A program made the translations under genes and the position numbers. Source: Malania oleifera (taxonomy: Eukaryota > Streptophyta > Magnoliopsida > Santalales > Ximeniaceae). Taken from it: 64,000 nucleotides of DNA. Below, piece by piece: positions 24,385 through 34,715 of this stretch. The stretch spans positions 103,726,991 to 103,790,990 of the forward strand of contig NC_080423.1 of NCBI RefSeq assembly GCF_029873635.1, given 5' to 3'. Numbering within the stretch: the first letter of the stretch is position 1; every line of letters begins with the position of its first letter. Under the pieces are notes generated by a model. That model ran no database searches. It saw only the letters and a program-made list of their open reading frames with translations, and had not been told where the DNA came from.

Positions 24385-25974
24385 CTAACTGTCACTGTGT
24401 AGAATGCCCATCTTCTGCTTCTTACCCAATTCTTCTAAGAAACCATGTAGCCAAATCATTTCCTTTCTAGCTTCAGTTGCTGCAAAATACTCAGCTTCTG
24501 TAGTAGACAAAGTAACAATCTTTTGCAAATTTGAAGCCCAAGATATAGCTGTACCACCCAGAGTAAATACAAATCCAGTGGTACTCTTTCTACTATCATT
24601 ATCAGTAGCAAAATCAGCGTCTACATAACATTGCAGTTTCAAACTTGCACTAGTGAAGCAAAGACATGTATCTGATGAACCCCTCAGATATCTCAGAATC
24701 CACTTTACTGCCTCCCAATGCTGCTTTCCCGGCCTACTCATGAATCTGCTCACAAATCCCACTGCATGTGCAATGTCTAGCCTTGTACACACCATAGCAT
24801 ACATCAAGCTGCCAATAGCTGAAGCATAGGGCACCTTGCTCATATGGTCCCTTTCTTCTTCTGTCTTCGGTGACTGTTCCTTGCTTAGTTTGAAATGACT
24901 ACCCAAGGGTGTGCTCACTGGTTTAGATTCATTCATGTTGAATCTGTTGAGAATTTTCTTCACATACTCTGACTGCGAAAGCTTCAATGTACCATTAGCC
25001 TTGTCTCTAATAATTCTCATTCCAAGGATTTGCTTTGCAGCTCCCAAATCCTTTATTGCAAACTGTTCTGACAATTGCTTCTTCAGATGATTAATCTCCT
25101 CAATGCTAGACCCTGCAATAAGCATATCATCTACATATAGCAGTAAAATGATATAAGAATTGTCAAAAAACTTAACATAACAACAGTGATCAGCTTCACA
25201 TCTCTTGAACTCAATTTTATGCATAAAACTATCAAATTTCTTATACCACTGTCTTGGAGCTTGTTTTAGACTATACAAGCTCTTTCTCAGTTTGCAAACT
25301 AAATTCTTTTGTCCCTGGACAATGAACCCTTCTGGCTGAATCATGTAGATGTCTTCCTCCAAGTCACCGTGAAGGAATGTCATTTTCACATCTAACTGCT
25401 CAAGATGTAAATTTTCTGCAGCCACCATTCCCAGTACCAGTCTAATTGTTGACATCTTCACAAATGGAGAAAATATTTTTGTAAAGTTAATGCCTTCCTT
25501 TTGCTGAAACCCTTTGACAACTAATCTGGCTTTGTAGCGCTTGCTACCATCATGTTCGTTCTTTATTCTGTATACCCACTTGTTGTGCAGAGCCTTCTTC
25601 CCTACTGGCAATTTAGTTAGTTCCCATGTCTGATTCCCCAACAAGGAGTCCATCTCATCCTTCATGGCTAACTCCCACTTGCTTGAACTTTTGTCCTGCA
25701 AGGCTTCATCATAACACTCTAGCTCACCACCATAAGTTGGCAGAAGATAATTTAAAGCAAGTGAATAATGCTGTGGAGGTCTAATGGCCCTGGAAGATCT
25801 ACAAACCGCAGCTACAGGTGTAATTTGAATTTCCTGCGATTCTACATTCTCCCTATCATCTTCACCCCTTTCTTGGACAGTATTTTTAATCAACTCATCT
25901 AAGTTAATAAACTCAGAATTTTTATGATCTATCACTGTGACATCTGACACTACAGTTGACCTGTCCTTGTACAT
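24385..25974 (-). pseudogene. Copia RT and RNase H region
   Basis: One open stretch of 529 codons. The N-terminal part is a connector; then comes the RT (KWVYRIKNEHDGSKRYKARL near residues 130-150, catalytic YVDDML near 285) and RNase H (LSTTEAEYFAATEARKEM near 495). The motif set is that of Tork-lineage copia. In the living family this would copy element RNA into DNA in cytoplasmic particles. Listed as part of a fossil element. Confidence 0.93.
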
Positions 25975-25977
25975 AAC

Positions 25978-26700
25978 CTATTCGTTAAATATCACATTTC
26001 TACTTATGATGATTTTCCTGTTTTGTTCATCCCAAAACCGATAGCCAAATTTCTCATCACCATAGCCAATGAAATAGAATATTTTGGACTTTGCATCAAG
26101 TTTACTACGAGCATCATAATCAACATAAACATAAGAAACACAACAAAAAACTTTTAAGTAAGAAAAATTTACCTCTTTATCGCTCCAAACCTCTTCAGGA
26201 ACTCTAAACTCCATGGGAACTGAAGGTCCTCGGTTTATCATATAAGCTGCAGTACTAATAGCATCAGCCCAGAAGGTTTTTGGTAGTCCAGCATGTAGCC
26301 TCATACTCCTAACACGCTCGTTGAGAGTTCTTTTCATGCGCTCAGCCACACCATTCTGCTGTGGTGTCCCAAGAATGGTCTTTTCCATTTTGATTCCATT
26401 TACAGCACAATACTCTCTGAACCCTCCATCTATGTACTTTCCTCCGTTGTCCGACCTCAAACACTTTACTTTCAAACCTATCTCTGTCTCAATTATAGCC
26501 TTCCACTTCTTAAAAGTTTCAAATACATCATATTTATTTCTCAGAAAATAAACCCATACCTTTCTGGTTGAGTCATCAATGAAAGTAACGTAGTACCTTG
26601 AACCCCCAAGGGATGCAACAGGAGAAGGACCCCATAAATCTGTGTGCACTAACTCCAATTTTTCAGCCTTCGGTGTTCTGCATTTTTTCAAGAAACTCAC
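25978..26700 (-). pseudogene. Copia integrase core region
   Basis: A 240-codon stretch with integrase core motifs HTDLWGP, DNGGKY and TPQQNGVAE, then the connector that precedes RT (FYFIGYGDEKFGYRFWDEQN). It directly precedes the RT region on the minus strand. Part of a fossil element. Confidence 0.92.
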
Positions 26701-27100
26701 CCTTTTTCTGCTTTCCTAAGATGCAGCTTTCATACAAGTCAAAATCAACGAACTTCAATTCCGGTAGTTTCCCTTTTGACAGCAGCATCTTCATCCTCTT
26801 CTCACTTATGTGACCAAGTCTGCGGCGCCATAAGCTTGTATCAGTACTTGCTTCAACAACTGGAATTGTATCTCTTGGACTTGAGGTCATGTATAGAGTA
26901 CCAGATTTCTTTCCACGAGCCAATACTCTAGCTCCCTTTGTAACCTTCCAAGTGCCACCAGCAAACAACATCGCATGCCCTTCATCATCAAGTTGTCCGA
27001 CAGAAATCAAATTCCTTCTCAGGTCAGGAATATGTCGTACCTTCTCTAGTAACCAAACAGACCCATTTGGCAGTGACATCCGGACGTTTCCCATACCCAC
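26663..27100 (-). pseudogene. Protease tail and integrase zinc-binding region
   Basis: Contains LWRRRLGHISEKRMKML with a downstream ESCILGKQKKG, the HHCC zinc-finger area of copia integrase, preceded by the link from the protease. Confidence 0.85.
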
Positions 27101-27106
27101 AACATC

Positions 27107-28081
27107 CTAGGCTGTACCATCAGTCAAATACACCTTACCAAAATCTCCTGCTACATAGTTCTGTATGATTTCATGGTGTGAAGTAGTATGAAATGAAGCT
27201 CCTGAGTCCAAAACCCAATCATCAAGTGGACTGTCTACTGCAAGAAGTAATGCATCCTGTACCTCTTTTGTTACAACATTAGCAGAATCATCCTCACTTT
27301 TCTTCTTAAGACTTTTGCATTGTCTCCTAAAGTGACCCGTTTTCCCGCAGTTCCAGCATTGTCCCTTTTGGCTAGGTCTGGATTTACTTCTGTTTCGATT
27401 ATAGTTTCTGGATTTTGATCTACCCCGATCTGAATTTCGGTCATTACCTCTGCCTCTGGTCTCAAGGTTTAGGGTAGAGTCGGATCCTAAGGTTTGGCCT
27501 ACATCTCTTCTGCGAATCTCCTCAACCAGAATTAAATCCCGTATATCATTATACTTCAGTTTTTCCTTTCCAGTAGAGTTGCTTACTGCCATCCTCATTG
27601 CCTCCCAACTGTTTGGCAACGAAGCCAAAACGATCAGTACATGAATCTCATCATCAAAATCAATTTCTACCGACGATAATTGATTTGTGATAGTATTAAA
27701 CTCATTCAGATGTTGTGCTACAGATGCGTTTTCTGCCATCTTTAAATTAAATAATTTCTTCATCAGATGTATCTTGTTATTTGCTGATGGTTTTTCATAC
27801 ATACCAGACAAAGCCTTCATCGGATCTGCTGTAGTTTTCTCCTTCATGACGTTGTGTGCAACAGACCTGGACAGAGTTAATCTTATAACTCCCAGTACCT
27901 ATCTGTCAAGGAGAGTCCATTCCTCGTCCTTCATAGTAGCAGATTTTTCTCCTAGAAGCGGTAGATGTAACTTCTTCCTATAGAGATAATCCTCGATCTG
28001 CATCCTCCAGAATCCAAAGTCTGTGCCATCAAACTTTTCTATTCCAGACGTCTTTCCTGCTTCCTCTACCATTGCTCCCAC
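27107..28081 (-). pseudogene. Copia gag and protease start
   Basis: Gag begins just inside the PBS (GIEKFDGTDFGFWRMQIEDY near 28030). It has a basic Arg/Ser/Asn-rich linker, a CCHC zinc knuckle CWNCGKTGHFRRQC near 27350, and the aspartic-protease motif VLDSGASFHTT near 27200. Capsid and nucleocapsid function is known for the family. Confidence 0.9.
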
Positions 28082-28111
28082 TTGAACCTAATCCTAGGCT
28101 CTGATACCAGT

Positions 28112-28499
28112 TGTTGGGAATAACGAACAAATTCCCGAAACCTGTGAGAAACAAAATAGAGAAAAAATAACGCCAAAGAAAAATCAATCACACGCACAAG
28201 ATAATATTTACGTGATTCGGTAATTTTGCCTGCGTTCACGGAGTTGTAGGGATTTCAATATTATCAGGAAGAAAACACAGAGAGTGCGGCGATACAATGC
28301 TCTTGCTCTCGCTTTCTCGCAGGTACAACCACACAAACCTTAATCACCCGAAAGCAATCCTTTTTATATGTTGCGCCTAGGGTTTCGTTCCCAAGCCTTC
28401 GCTCCATGGACTAAGCCTTAGGATAGAAATCTCTAATTAAATAGAGGTCGGGTCATCATCCAAATTAAAAGCACAACTAGGCTCCACAAAAGCCCAACA
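28112..28499 (-). repeat. 5' LTR of the younger copia element
   Basis: 388 bp. It is longer than the 3' LTR mainly because of about 30 bp near 28392-28425. Confidence 0.92.
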
Positions 28500-28504
28500 G
28501 ATGT

Positions 28505-29280
28505 TTGTGCTAATGCCTCAAGAGTCTATTTATAGATACAAAATGACCCTTCATTCTCCATGTACTTAATAAATAAGTTATGTATATATTAAGTAGATAC
28601 AACCCCAGATTCAAGGTACATTCATATAATTAATCTTATACATTTATGAGATACATGAATAAATGACCATAACCCAATCCATGGTACATCTTCTTTTCCA
28701 AGATAAAATAATAATATTATTATAATAAAAAAATAATATAATAATAATATTAAAATACACTAACAAATTTTAAGTTCAAACTTTTGTAATTTGAATGTGA
28801 GCATAATTTTAAAATCGAATTCAACTTGATCCAAAAGAAAAAACCTAAGAATTTTCTCAAAACTCACCAAACAGATTTGGATATTTAACTTAGATCCGAA
28901 ATCCTAAACACAAATTTGGATCTGCCATATCCAAATACCCATAACCCAAGTCAACTTGACCCGTGTCCAAGTCAATGACCCATTGACCCAAACTTAAATG
29001 ACTGAACTCGAGACTCAGGTCAACGCTGACCTGGGTCTAGTGCCCCTAGTCCAATCCTTAAGTTTTCACTTAAGGCCCAGCATCAATTTTAAGCCAACGA
29101 GCGCAATTGGGCTTAACCAAAGCCTAGACCCAGACTTACTAGTCTAACCAAGCCTAACAACCCATCAAGCCTAATTCGGCTTCATCTTAATTCTCAAGCT
29201 AACTTCATCTTCACTATATATATATATATATATAATTGTGTGTAGAGTCAATGTTTTAAGGTCTATTTATAGGCACATAG
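28505..29280 (-). repeat. Probable U3 part of an old minus-strand LTR
   Basis: Read on the minus strand, CTATAAATAG (plus 28526-28535) is a good TATA box. About 430-500 bp upstream lies a cluster of GTCAACNTTGAC / GGGTCAAGTTGAC motifs (28955-29040). The layout matches the promoters of the other LTRs here. The younger copia element inserted about 20 bases downstream of this TATA box. The outer boundary was not found. Confidence 0.4.
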
Positions 29281-29306
29281 GACCTAAATTTAATGTACAC
29301 TCAATA

Positions 29307-30208
29307 TAGGGCCGGCTCCTCCTTTAGACGATTAAGATGTTCGCCTAGGGCCCCAAAAATTTTGGGCTGCCAATTTTTTTTAAATATAATAATATATTTT
29401 TGGGGTCTTAAATTTTTTTTAATTAAATAATGTTAACATATTTATTATGCTCTCTTCCCATACATTGACTTCCCAACTAACAAATAAATGTAATTTAATT
29501 CTTTTTTTTTTCAAGTCTCATTGACTTTCCAACTAACAACTTTATTATATTTCTAACTATCTATTACTTTCATCTCTCTCTCTCTTAGCTTCTCTAAAAA
29601 AATCTTTCCATCTCTCACTCTTATCTCTCGGTCTCTCTATGTTTTTTGTTCCGACTTTTGTGTTCATCATCTTCAAGCCTCCGATTCTCCGTAATTTTCA
29701 TCAATCCTAATTTTGATTTCAATATTTGTGCACTATTTTTCTATTATTTTCACTTTGAATTTTTTTTTTCTAATTTTTTCTTAAATTTTGGAAGCTTTGA
29801 GGTTAGAGTGTTGTATCCGACAAGAATCCGATATCTCTAAAGCCTCGCTCGCCGATCAATTTGCAATAATAATAATAATCAGGTTATATTGTTTCAATCT
29901 ATTATTTTTATAGATTTATTAAATTTATTTTTATTTGTTTACATAATTTGTCAATTTATAGTTAGTGTTAATTTTTAAAATTTAATTTTGTCAACGAGAA
30001 AATATAAATCCAGATATGAAAAATGAAGAAATAAAAAAAAATAGAAGAATTAGTATCATCTCAAAAGGGAGCTCTTGATAGATTTATTTTTGCATCTCAA
30101 AACGCTAAAAAAATTAATTTTGAATAAAAATAAAAATAAAACAAAAAATTAAGAGTCCTTGATTAAATTATTCGCCTAGGGCCCCCATATTATGAAGAGC
30201 TAGCCCTA
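29307..30208. mobile_element. Non-autonomous hAT-like DNA transposon (902 bp)
   Basis: The ends TAGGGCCGGCTC and, reversed, TAGGGCTAGCTC are inverted repeats matching at 10 of 12 bases. It is flanked by the perfect 8-bp duplication ACTCAATA (29299-29306 and 30209-30216), the hAT signature. Subterminal TTCGCCTAGGGCCCC (about 29340) is repeated in the same sense near 30169. No transposase motif is visible; the 64-codon frame at 29646 is low-complexity. Confidence 0.85.
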
Positions 30209-30271
30209 ACTCAATATTTGATTTTATTAAAAAAAAATCAACCAAAGATTCAATGAATAAAAGTCTAACTC

Positions 30272-30483
30272 GCCCCCAGGGTGTGGTTCAGGTGGTAGTG
30301 TGGGCTGCGGGAGTGCCTCTCATGAGATCAGGTGTTCAAACCCTCCTGGACTCATTTCCGCCCCTGAACTCCTGAATTTATCCTCCCTTTGGAGTTGTGA
30401 GGTCAACTTCAAGGGACGCAGGATTAGTCACATGGACCGTAAAACGGACACGTGGATACCCGGTGCATAATCCAAAAAAATAA
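30272..30483 (+). mobile_element. tRNA-derived SINE, perfect 16-bp target duplication
   Basis: The body has an A-box-like GTGGTTCAGGTGGTAGTG (about 30282) and a B-box-like CAGGTGTTCAAACCC (about 30331), the internal RNA polymerase III promoter of tRNA-derived SINEs. The tail is CCAAAAAAATAAAAT. AATAAAAGTCTAACTC flanks both sides (30256-30271 and 30484-30499). It lies just right of the hAT-like element. Confidence 0.88.
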
Positions 30484-30499
30484 AATAAAAGTCTAACTC

Positions 30500-31740
30500 T
30501 GAAGTATTTGTCTTTTCTAAAGATTCAATTAAATAAATGTCCAACTTAAGGTACGTGTCCTTTCCAAAATGACACATAAACTTTTATAATATTAAAATAA
30601 TGAGAAGTTCTACTTAGAAGTATAGATTTCATGTCTTCTATTCGAATTTGACATAACTAGAAGCCAACATAATTTAGATTACATTTTTCTTAAATTCATA
30701 TGAATTTAAACTAACACATAAATTTTTGTAGTTATGAAACATATCGTCATGGTATACATAACTAAGTCTAATAATCATCAAATGGGCCCCAAAAAGTAAT
30801 AGTAATAATTACACAAAGAAACTAACTTAAAAAATGATATCATAAATAATTAAATAAGGTAAGCATAGACATGAGTGAAGGCAAAGGATGACATATAAAA
30901 GTACCAATTTCTTCTTCCACCATATAAATTCTAAAAAAAATGTATTTTAGTTTTAAATTCTTAACCTAAAGCAAGAAATAATTTGACAAAAGTTTGTTAA
31001 TAATTTGGACTATACATTATGGAAAAGAGCTTAGTCCAAGGAGATTAGAGTTCCAACTCTTAATTCTAATTTGTACAAATTTTAATAAAAAGTATGATGT
31101 AAAATTTTACAAATAATTCAAGATTCTAAATTTAAAATTGTAACCCACGTTTGCAGAAGCTTTGAACTTGGAGTTGTATTAAATTCGAATAGAATGTAAT
31201 ATAAAATTATCTTAAAATTTGTTCAAATTCATTCGGATTAGCGGATGACGCTAATATGTTGGTTTGGTGTCATCATATCAGGAGGTCCGAAGAGCTAGTT
31301 AGTAGATGAAGTTTTTATGTAATAAAAAATGAAAAAAACATAAATAGTGGGAATTTGGAAACAATTTATTACGAACCAAAGTTGAACATAATTTTAGACT
31401 AAAATATATTAAAAAAATAAAATTGTAAAAGCTGAGGTCATGACCGTGCAAAAGCTAGAATGGTTTCGAGACGAACAGAGCAGAAACATATAAACAAAAA
31501 CAAAAGCATCACCATCACAGGTCCAAATGAAGTCAATCGGATGACTCACAGCTGGCGCTTCTTCTCCAAGGATACACTTGCGTGCACTAAATTACAAACT
31601 CAAATTACTATTTTATTTCTCTCTGCCATGGACGGAAGTACCCTGGAAACGGAGCAGTCGCGCCACTTGCTCTGCCAAGCTTTAAAATAATAAAACAACA
31701 AACAATGCTCTCACTTCGGTACTCAACAGACAAAGAAAAC
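30500..31740. other. Intergenic region upstream of the first ERF gene
   Basis: AT-rich, no supported gene. The frame 31460-31690 has no recognisable domain and is probably chance. This stretch should include the distal promoter of the ERF gene at 32080. Confidence 0.55.
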
Positions 31741-31881
31741 AGCACCTTGGGCGCAACCTCTCCCCTCTGTCTCTCTCGCTCTCTGATCCAATCAGGATGC
31801 TTCCTCTCTCCTCCCCAGAAGCTCCCATGAACCCTCTCAAAACCTTTGCTTTCTTCAAAAATTCAAATTCCTCTCCCTTTG

Positions 31882-31889
31882 TATATATA
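31882..31889 (+). promoter_or_regulatory. Probable TATA box of the first ERF gene
   Basis: TATATATA, about 190 bases before the start codon. It is followed by a CT-rich leader (31940-31980), as is common in plant 5' untranslated regions. Confidence 0.5.
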
Positions 31890-32079
31890 CACAGTTCCCT
31901 GCTTCACTTCCCCTACCTCGCTCCCATCTTCCATACTCTCTTTCTCCCTCTCTCTCTCTCTCTATCTCTCTCTCTCCTCATACTCTGTTTTTCTTTCTCT
32001 CTTAAATTTGAAGGTTTAATCAATTTGGGTGTAGTTTGGATTTTGAAGCTTGAATCTCTCTTGCTCTGTCTTCCTGTGA

Positions 32080-32928
32080 ATGGCATCAGCAGGAGAAGCT
32101 TCGACTCTTGAGCTCATAACCCAGTTCCTCCTCAACGACTCTGCTGGAATTACAGAGAATTTCTTCATCGACGACCAAACCAGTACAATTTTCAAATACC
32201 CACAAGCTGAAGCCACCGGAAGAGCTTCTCCTGCCGCGAGTAATCATGTCTCGAGGCCTCAATTAGCCGACCCAGTTCCTGTTAATCCGCCGAAACCGGT
32301 GGGTTTGAGCAACCGCCGGCCGCCGTTGAACATTTCCATTCCAGCTGAGAACAGACAGGAGTGGCTGATTAAGTTCAGCGGGAATCCGGCTTCAGCGGCG
32401 GCACCAGCGGCCAGCGATCGGGATTTGTCTGATTCCGGCGACAGGAGGCATTACAGGGGCGTCCGGCGACGGCCGTGGGGGAAATTTGCCTCCGAGATTC
32501 GCGACCCACAGCGCAAGGGCGCGAGGGTTTGGCTCGGGACTTACGACACCGCCGTCGAAGCAGCGAAGGCTTACGATCGCGCAGCGTTCAAGATGCGGGG
32601 AAGGAAAGCGATTCTCAATTTTCCCGATGAGATCGGGACCTCGACGGAAACCGACAAATCGGTCGACAACGGCCGGAAAAGGCAGAGGGAGTTTGAGAGC
32701 GAAGAGGGAAGGAATGTGGAGGTGAAGGAGCTGAAGAGGGAGTCGCCTGAATCTGAAAATATAACAGCCGCGACAGCGACAGCAGCGCCGGCGGGGGGTC
32801 CGTTAACGCCGTCAAATTGGGCGGCCGTTTGGGATTCCGCAGACGGAAAGGGAATATTTAACGTCCCCCCGTTGTCGCCGTTATCGCCGCATACGTCGTT
32901 AATGTATTCTCAGCTTATGGTCACCTGA
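32080..32928 (+). CDS. ERF transcription factor, group IXb (ERF5/ERF6/ERF104-like)
   Basis: 282 residues, no intron. The AP2/ERF DNA-binding domain covers residues 124-182 ([20 protein letters not shown] start, ILNFP end). Ala14 and Asp19 of the domain, which mark ERF rather than DREB proteins and favour GCC-box binding, are present. Group IXb features are the N-terminal [10 protein letters not shown] (residues 11-20), [10 protein letters not shown] (91-100), and a C-terminal [11 protein letters not shown]...[13 protein letters not shown]. The SP sites in that tail match the sites that MPK3/MPK6 phosphorylate in Arabidopsis ERF6/ERF104. A basic KRQRE patch follows the domain. Expected role: nuclear activator in ethylene, jasmonate and pathogen responses. 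The start is the first ATG after a CT-rich leader and gives the usual family N-terminus. GC-rich coding sequence stands out sharply from the AT-rich surroundings. Exact orthology is not claimed. Confidence 0.95.
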   Translation: MASAGEASTLELITQFLLNDSAGITENFFIDDQTSTIFKYPQAEATGRASPAASNHVSRPQLADPVPVNPPKPVGLSNRRPPLNISIPAENRQEWLIKFSGNPASAAAPAASDRDLSDSGDRRHYRGVRRRPWGKFASEIRDPQRKGARVWLGTYDTAVEAAKAYDRAAFKMRGRKAILNFPDEIGTSTETDKSVDNGRKRQREFESEEGRNVEVKELKRESPESENITAATATAAPAGGPLTPSNWAAVWDSADGKGIFNVPPLSPLSPHTSLMYSQLMVT

Positions 32929-33494
32929 GGGTTAACGGATTTAAACAGAATTACGAACTATCTGACGGCGCCGCAGTCTCAGATATTGCCACGTTTAGAA
33001 TTAGCCGAAAAAAAAAATAAAATTAGTAAGGCATAGGATAGCAGTGTGAAGTGTGTTTTGACGTTGTACAGGACTTGAAGTGTGCCAGCTATATGTGTTT
33101 TTTTCAAAAAAATACATACTGAATTTGTTTATTTAATTTTTGGAGCAATATTTTCGGTATCGTGTTGTTTGAAAAATTAAAAAAGCCTTCTCGATTGACA
33201 TATTTTAGAAATAATTTTATTTGATTTAGTTTATAAGACTCGAAGGAAATGTGATATTAATATTCGTCGCTTTTTTATCCCAAAACAAATTGAAAAATAA
33301 AATTTTTATTTGCATTGTATTTTTATTCCTAAATTATAGTATATTTTAAATTATTATAATTCGGGTGCAACTGGATACAATTACTCAGCTGAAATTACAA
33401 TAATTTAAAGAATATATGTTGACTACAATGACTAAATATGTGATAATAAGTAAAATCAAGCTTTTTTTAAAAAAAATAAATCAAATGATGAAAG
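32929..33494. other. 3' flank of the first ERF gene
   Basis: Contains the probable 3' untranslated region, with no further reading frame of note. AT-rich sequence follows up to the MITE. Confidence 0.5.
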
Positions 33495-33503
33495 TATATT
33501 TAA

Positions 33504-33793
33504 GGACAAAAAATGCTAACTAATCATGAGATTTCATAAAAATACTATGACCTCTCCTAAAATTTAAAAAAATTTTAAAAATCTCGTTTAAAATTTGTTA
33601 AAAAGATACAAATCTCCTCTTATATTTCATAAAGAAAGATAAAATATGTTATGAGAGGTCTATATCTTTTTAGCGAATCTCAGGAGAAGTCAGTAATTTT
33701 TGAAATCTCAATAAAAGTTATGACATTTTTGAAACCTTATAAAAGATCACTATCTTTTTATCAAATCTCATAAGAGGAGATTGCATTTTGCCC
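33504..33793. mobile_element. Foldback MITE, copy 2 (perfect 9-bp target duplication)
   Basis: The ends GGACAAAAAATGCTAACTAATC and, reversed, GGGCAAAATGCAATCTCC are inverted repeats. TATATTTAA flanks both sides (33495-33503 and 33794-33802). Same family as 6631-6940, 45194-45505 and 58629-58918. It lies about 575 bp downstream of the first ERF stop codon. Confidence 0.88.
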
Positions 33794-33802
33794 TATATTT
33801 AA

Positions 33803-34371
33803 CTACTCTAAAAATTAATTGTTGTACTTTTTTTAACCAATATTTTTACCACTTTCGTAAATACATTATTAAAGTCTAATTGCTACAAGTAATCTTTATC
33901 CAAATTCATATGCAAGTCTCTATGCCTATCTAAATGAATCATGTTTTTTTTTTTCAAAATTCTATTTATTTATTTATTGCTTCATGCCATCTCATAAGTA
34001 TTAAGGAAACTGCTTAATTTTCCAGCAAAATTGTCGACGGTTTTGATATACCATTTAACGGTTGCTTCGACAGATTAATACAGATTGATGGTTGTGATTA
34101 AATTGCCAATGATTTCACCAAACCGTCACCAGTTACGCCTGTTGCTAAATTGTCGAAAATCCTAACAATTAAAAATTTGCTAATATTTGATAGTATGCGG
34201 CGATCTGTGATTCTTCAGATGTATTACTTCAATAGTTGTTTGTATTTGAAAGTCTAGCATATCTTTGATTTAGTATTTAAATACTTTTGAATGTGTAACA
34301 AACATACCTTGTACAAGTCTTATATATAGGACATATTTACATCAAATGAAAGTGTCCTGCATTTTCTATAT
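33803..34371 (+). repeat. AT-rich stretch ending in a probable copia LTR tail
   Basis: No gene. From about 34015 it contains TTGTCGACGGTTTTG and related motifs. It ends at the primer-binding site of the gag remnant that follows, so its right part is probably that element's 5' LTR; the left boundary was not found. Confidence 0.4.
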
Positions 34372-34715
34372 GGTATCAGAGCTCTTTCTCTAAGTATGTT
34401 ATTGTCACCACCCTCAAGATTCTTGACAGTGGCAACTCTCCTCTAATTGCCATCAATGTCAATTCTCAGCTTCCCTTCAAACTTGTCCCTTCTAACTTCC
34501 CTTCTTGGTGCGCCTAACTAACGTCATTGTTCATTGGTTATGGCCTTCAGGGCTTTCTTGACAGTACAACCGCTTGTCTGTCTCAAACCCTTTCTACCAA
34601 CACCTCCTCTACTAGTTCATCTTCTGCAGGTGTCTCCAATACGGCTTTCTAAAATTGGCAAGGCAAGATAAGCTCATCTTTCACGCCATCCTTGCATCTA
34701 TCTCCGAACCGATTA
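34372..34715 (+). pseudogene. PBS and gag remnant of an Ale/Retrofit-type copia element
   Basis: TGGTATCAGAGCTC at 34373 is a PBS. The following translation resembles Ale-type gag (QLPFKLVPSNFPSW, then FIGYGLQGFLDSTT). The remnant is cut at 34715 by a gypsy LTR. Fossil with several breaks. Confidence 0.65.

Larger units (their letters stand above)
23725..28499 (-). mobile_element. Younger Tork-type copia element, nearly whole
   Basis: LTRs at 23725-24080 and 28112-28499 both begin TGTTGGGAATAACG on the plus strand and end GCCCAACA. The element is flanked by the perfect duplication GATGT (23720-23724 and 28500-28504). On the minus strand the PBS TGGTATCAGAGCC follows the 5' LTR (28098-28110), then gag, protease, integrase, RT and RNase H in copia order. 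The LTRs differ at about 13 of 340 aligned bases by eye (near 4%), apart from one indel of about 30 bp. With commonly used plant rates this suggests insertion of the order of one to two million years ago. Fossil with few breaks, roughly five. Confidence 0.95.

Noticed and set aside
24404-27983. Several plus-strand frames opposite the younger copia element
   Set aside because: They are antisense shadows of its gag-pol region.
30272-30360. tRNA gene
   Set aside because: A and B boxes are present, but there is no cloverleaf-forming acceptor stem. The 3' tail and 16-bp target duplication mark a SINE. The same applies to the SINEs at 49829 and 58997.
31460-31690. 76-codon frame upstream of the first ERF gene
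   Set aside because: No domain, and it lies in the promoter region. Probably chance.
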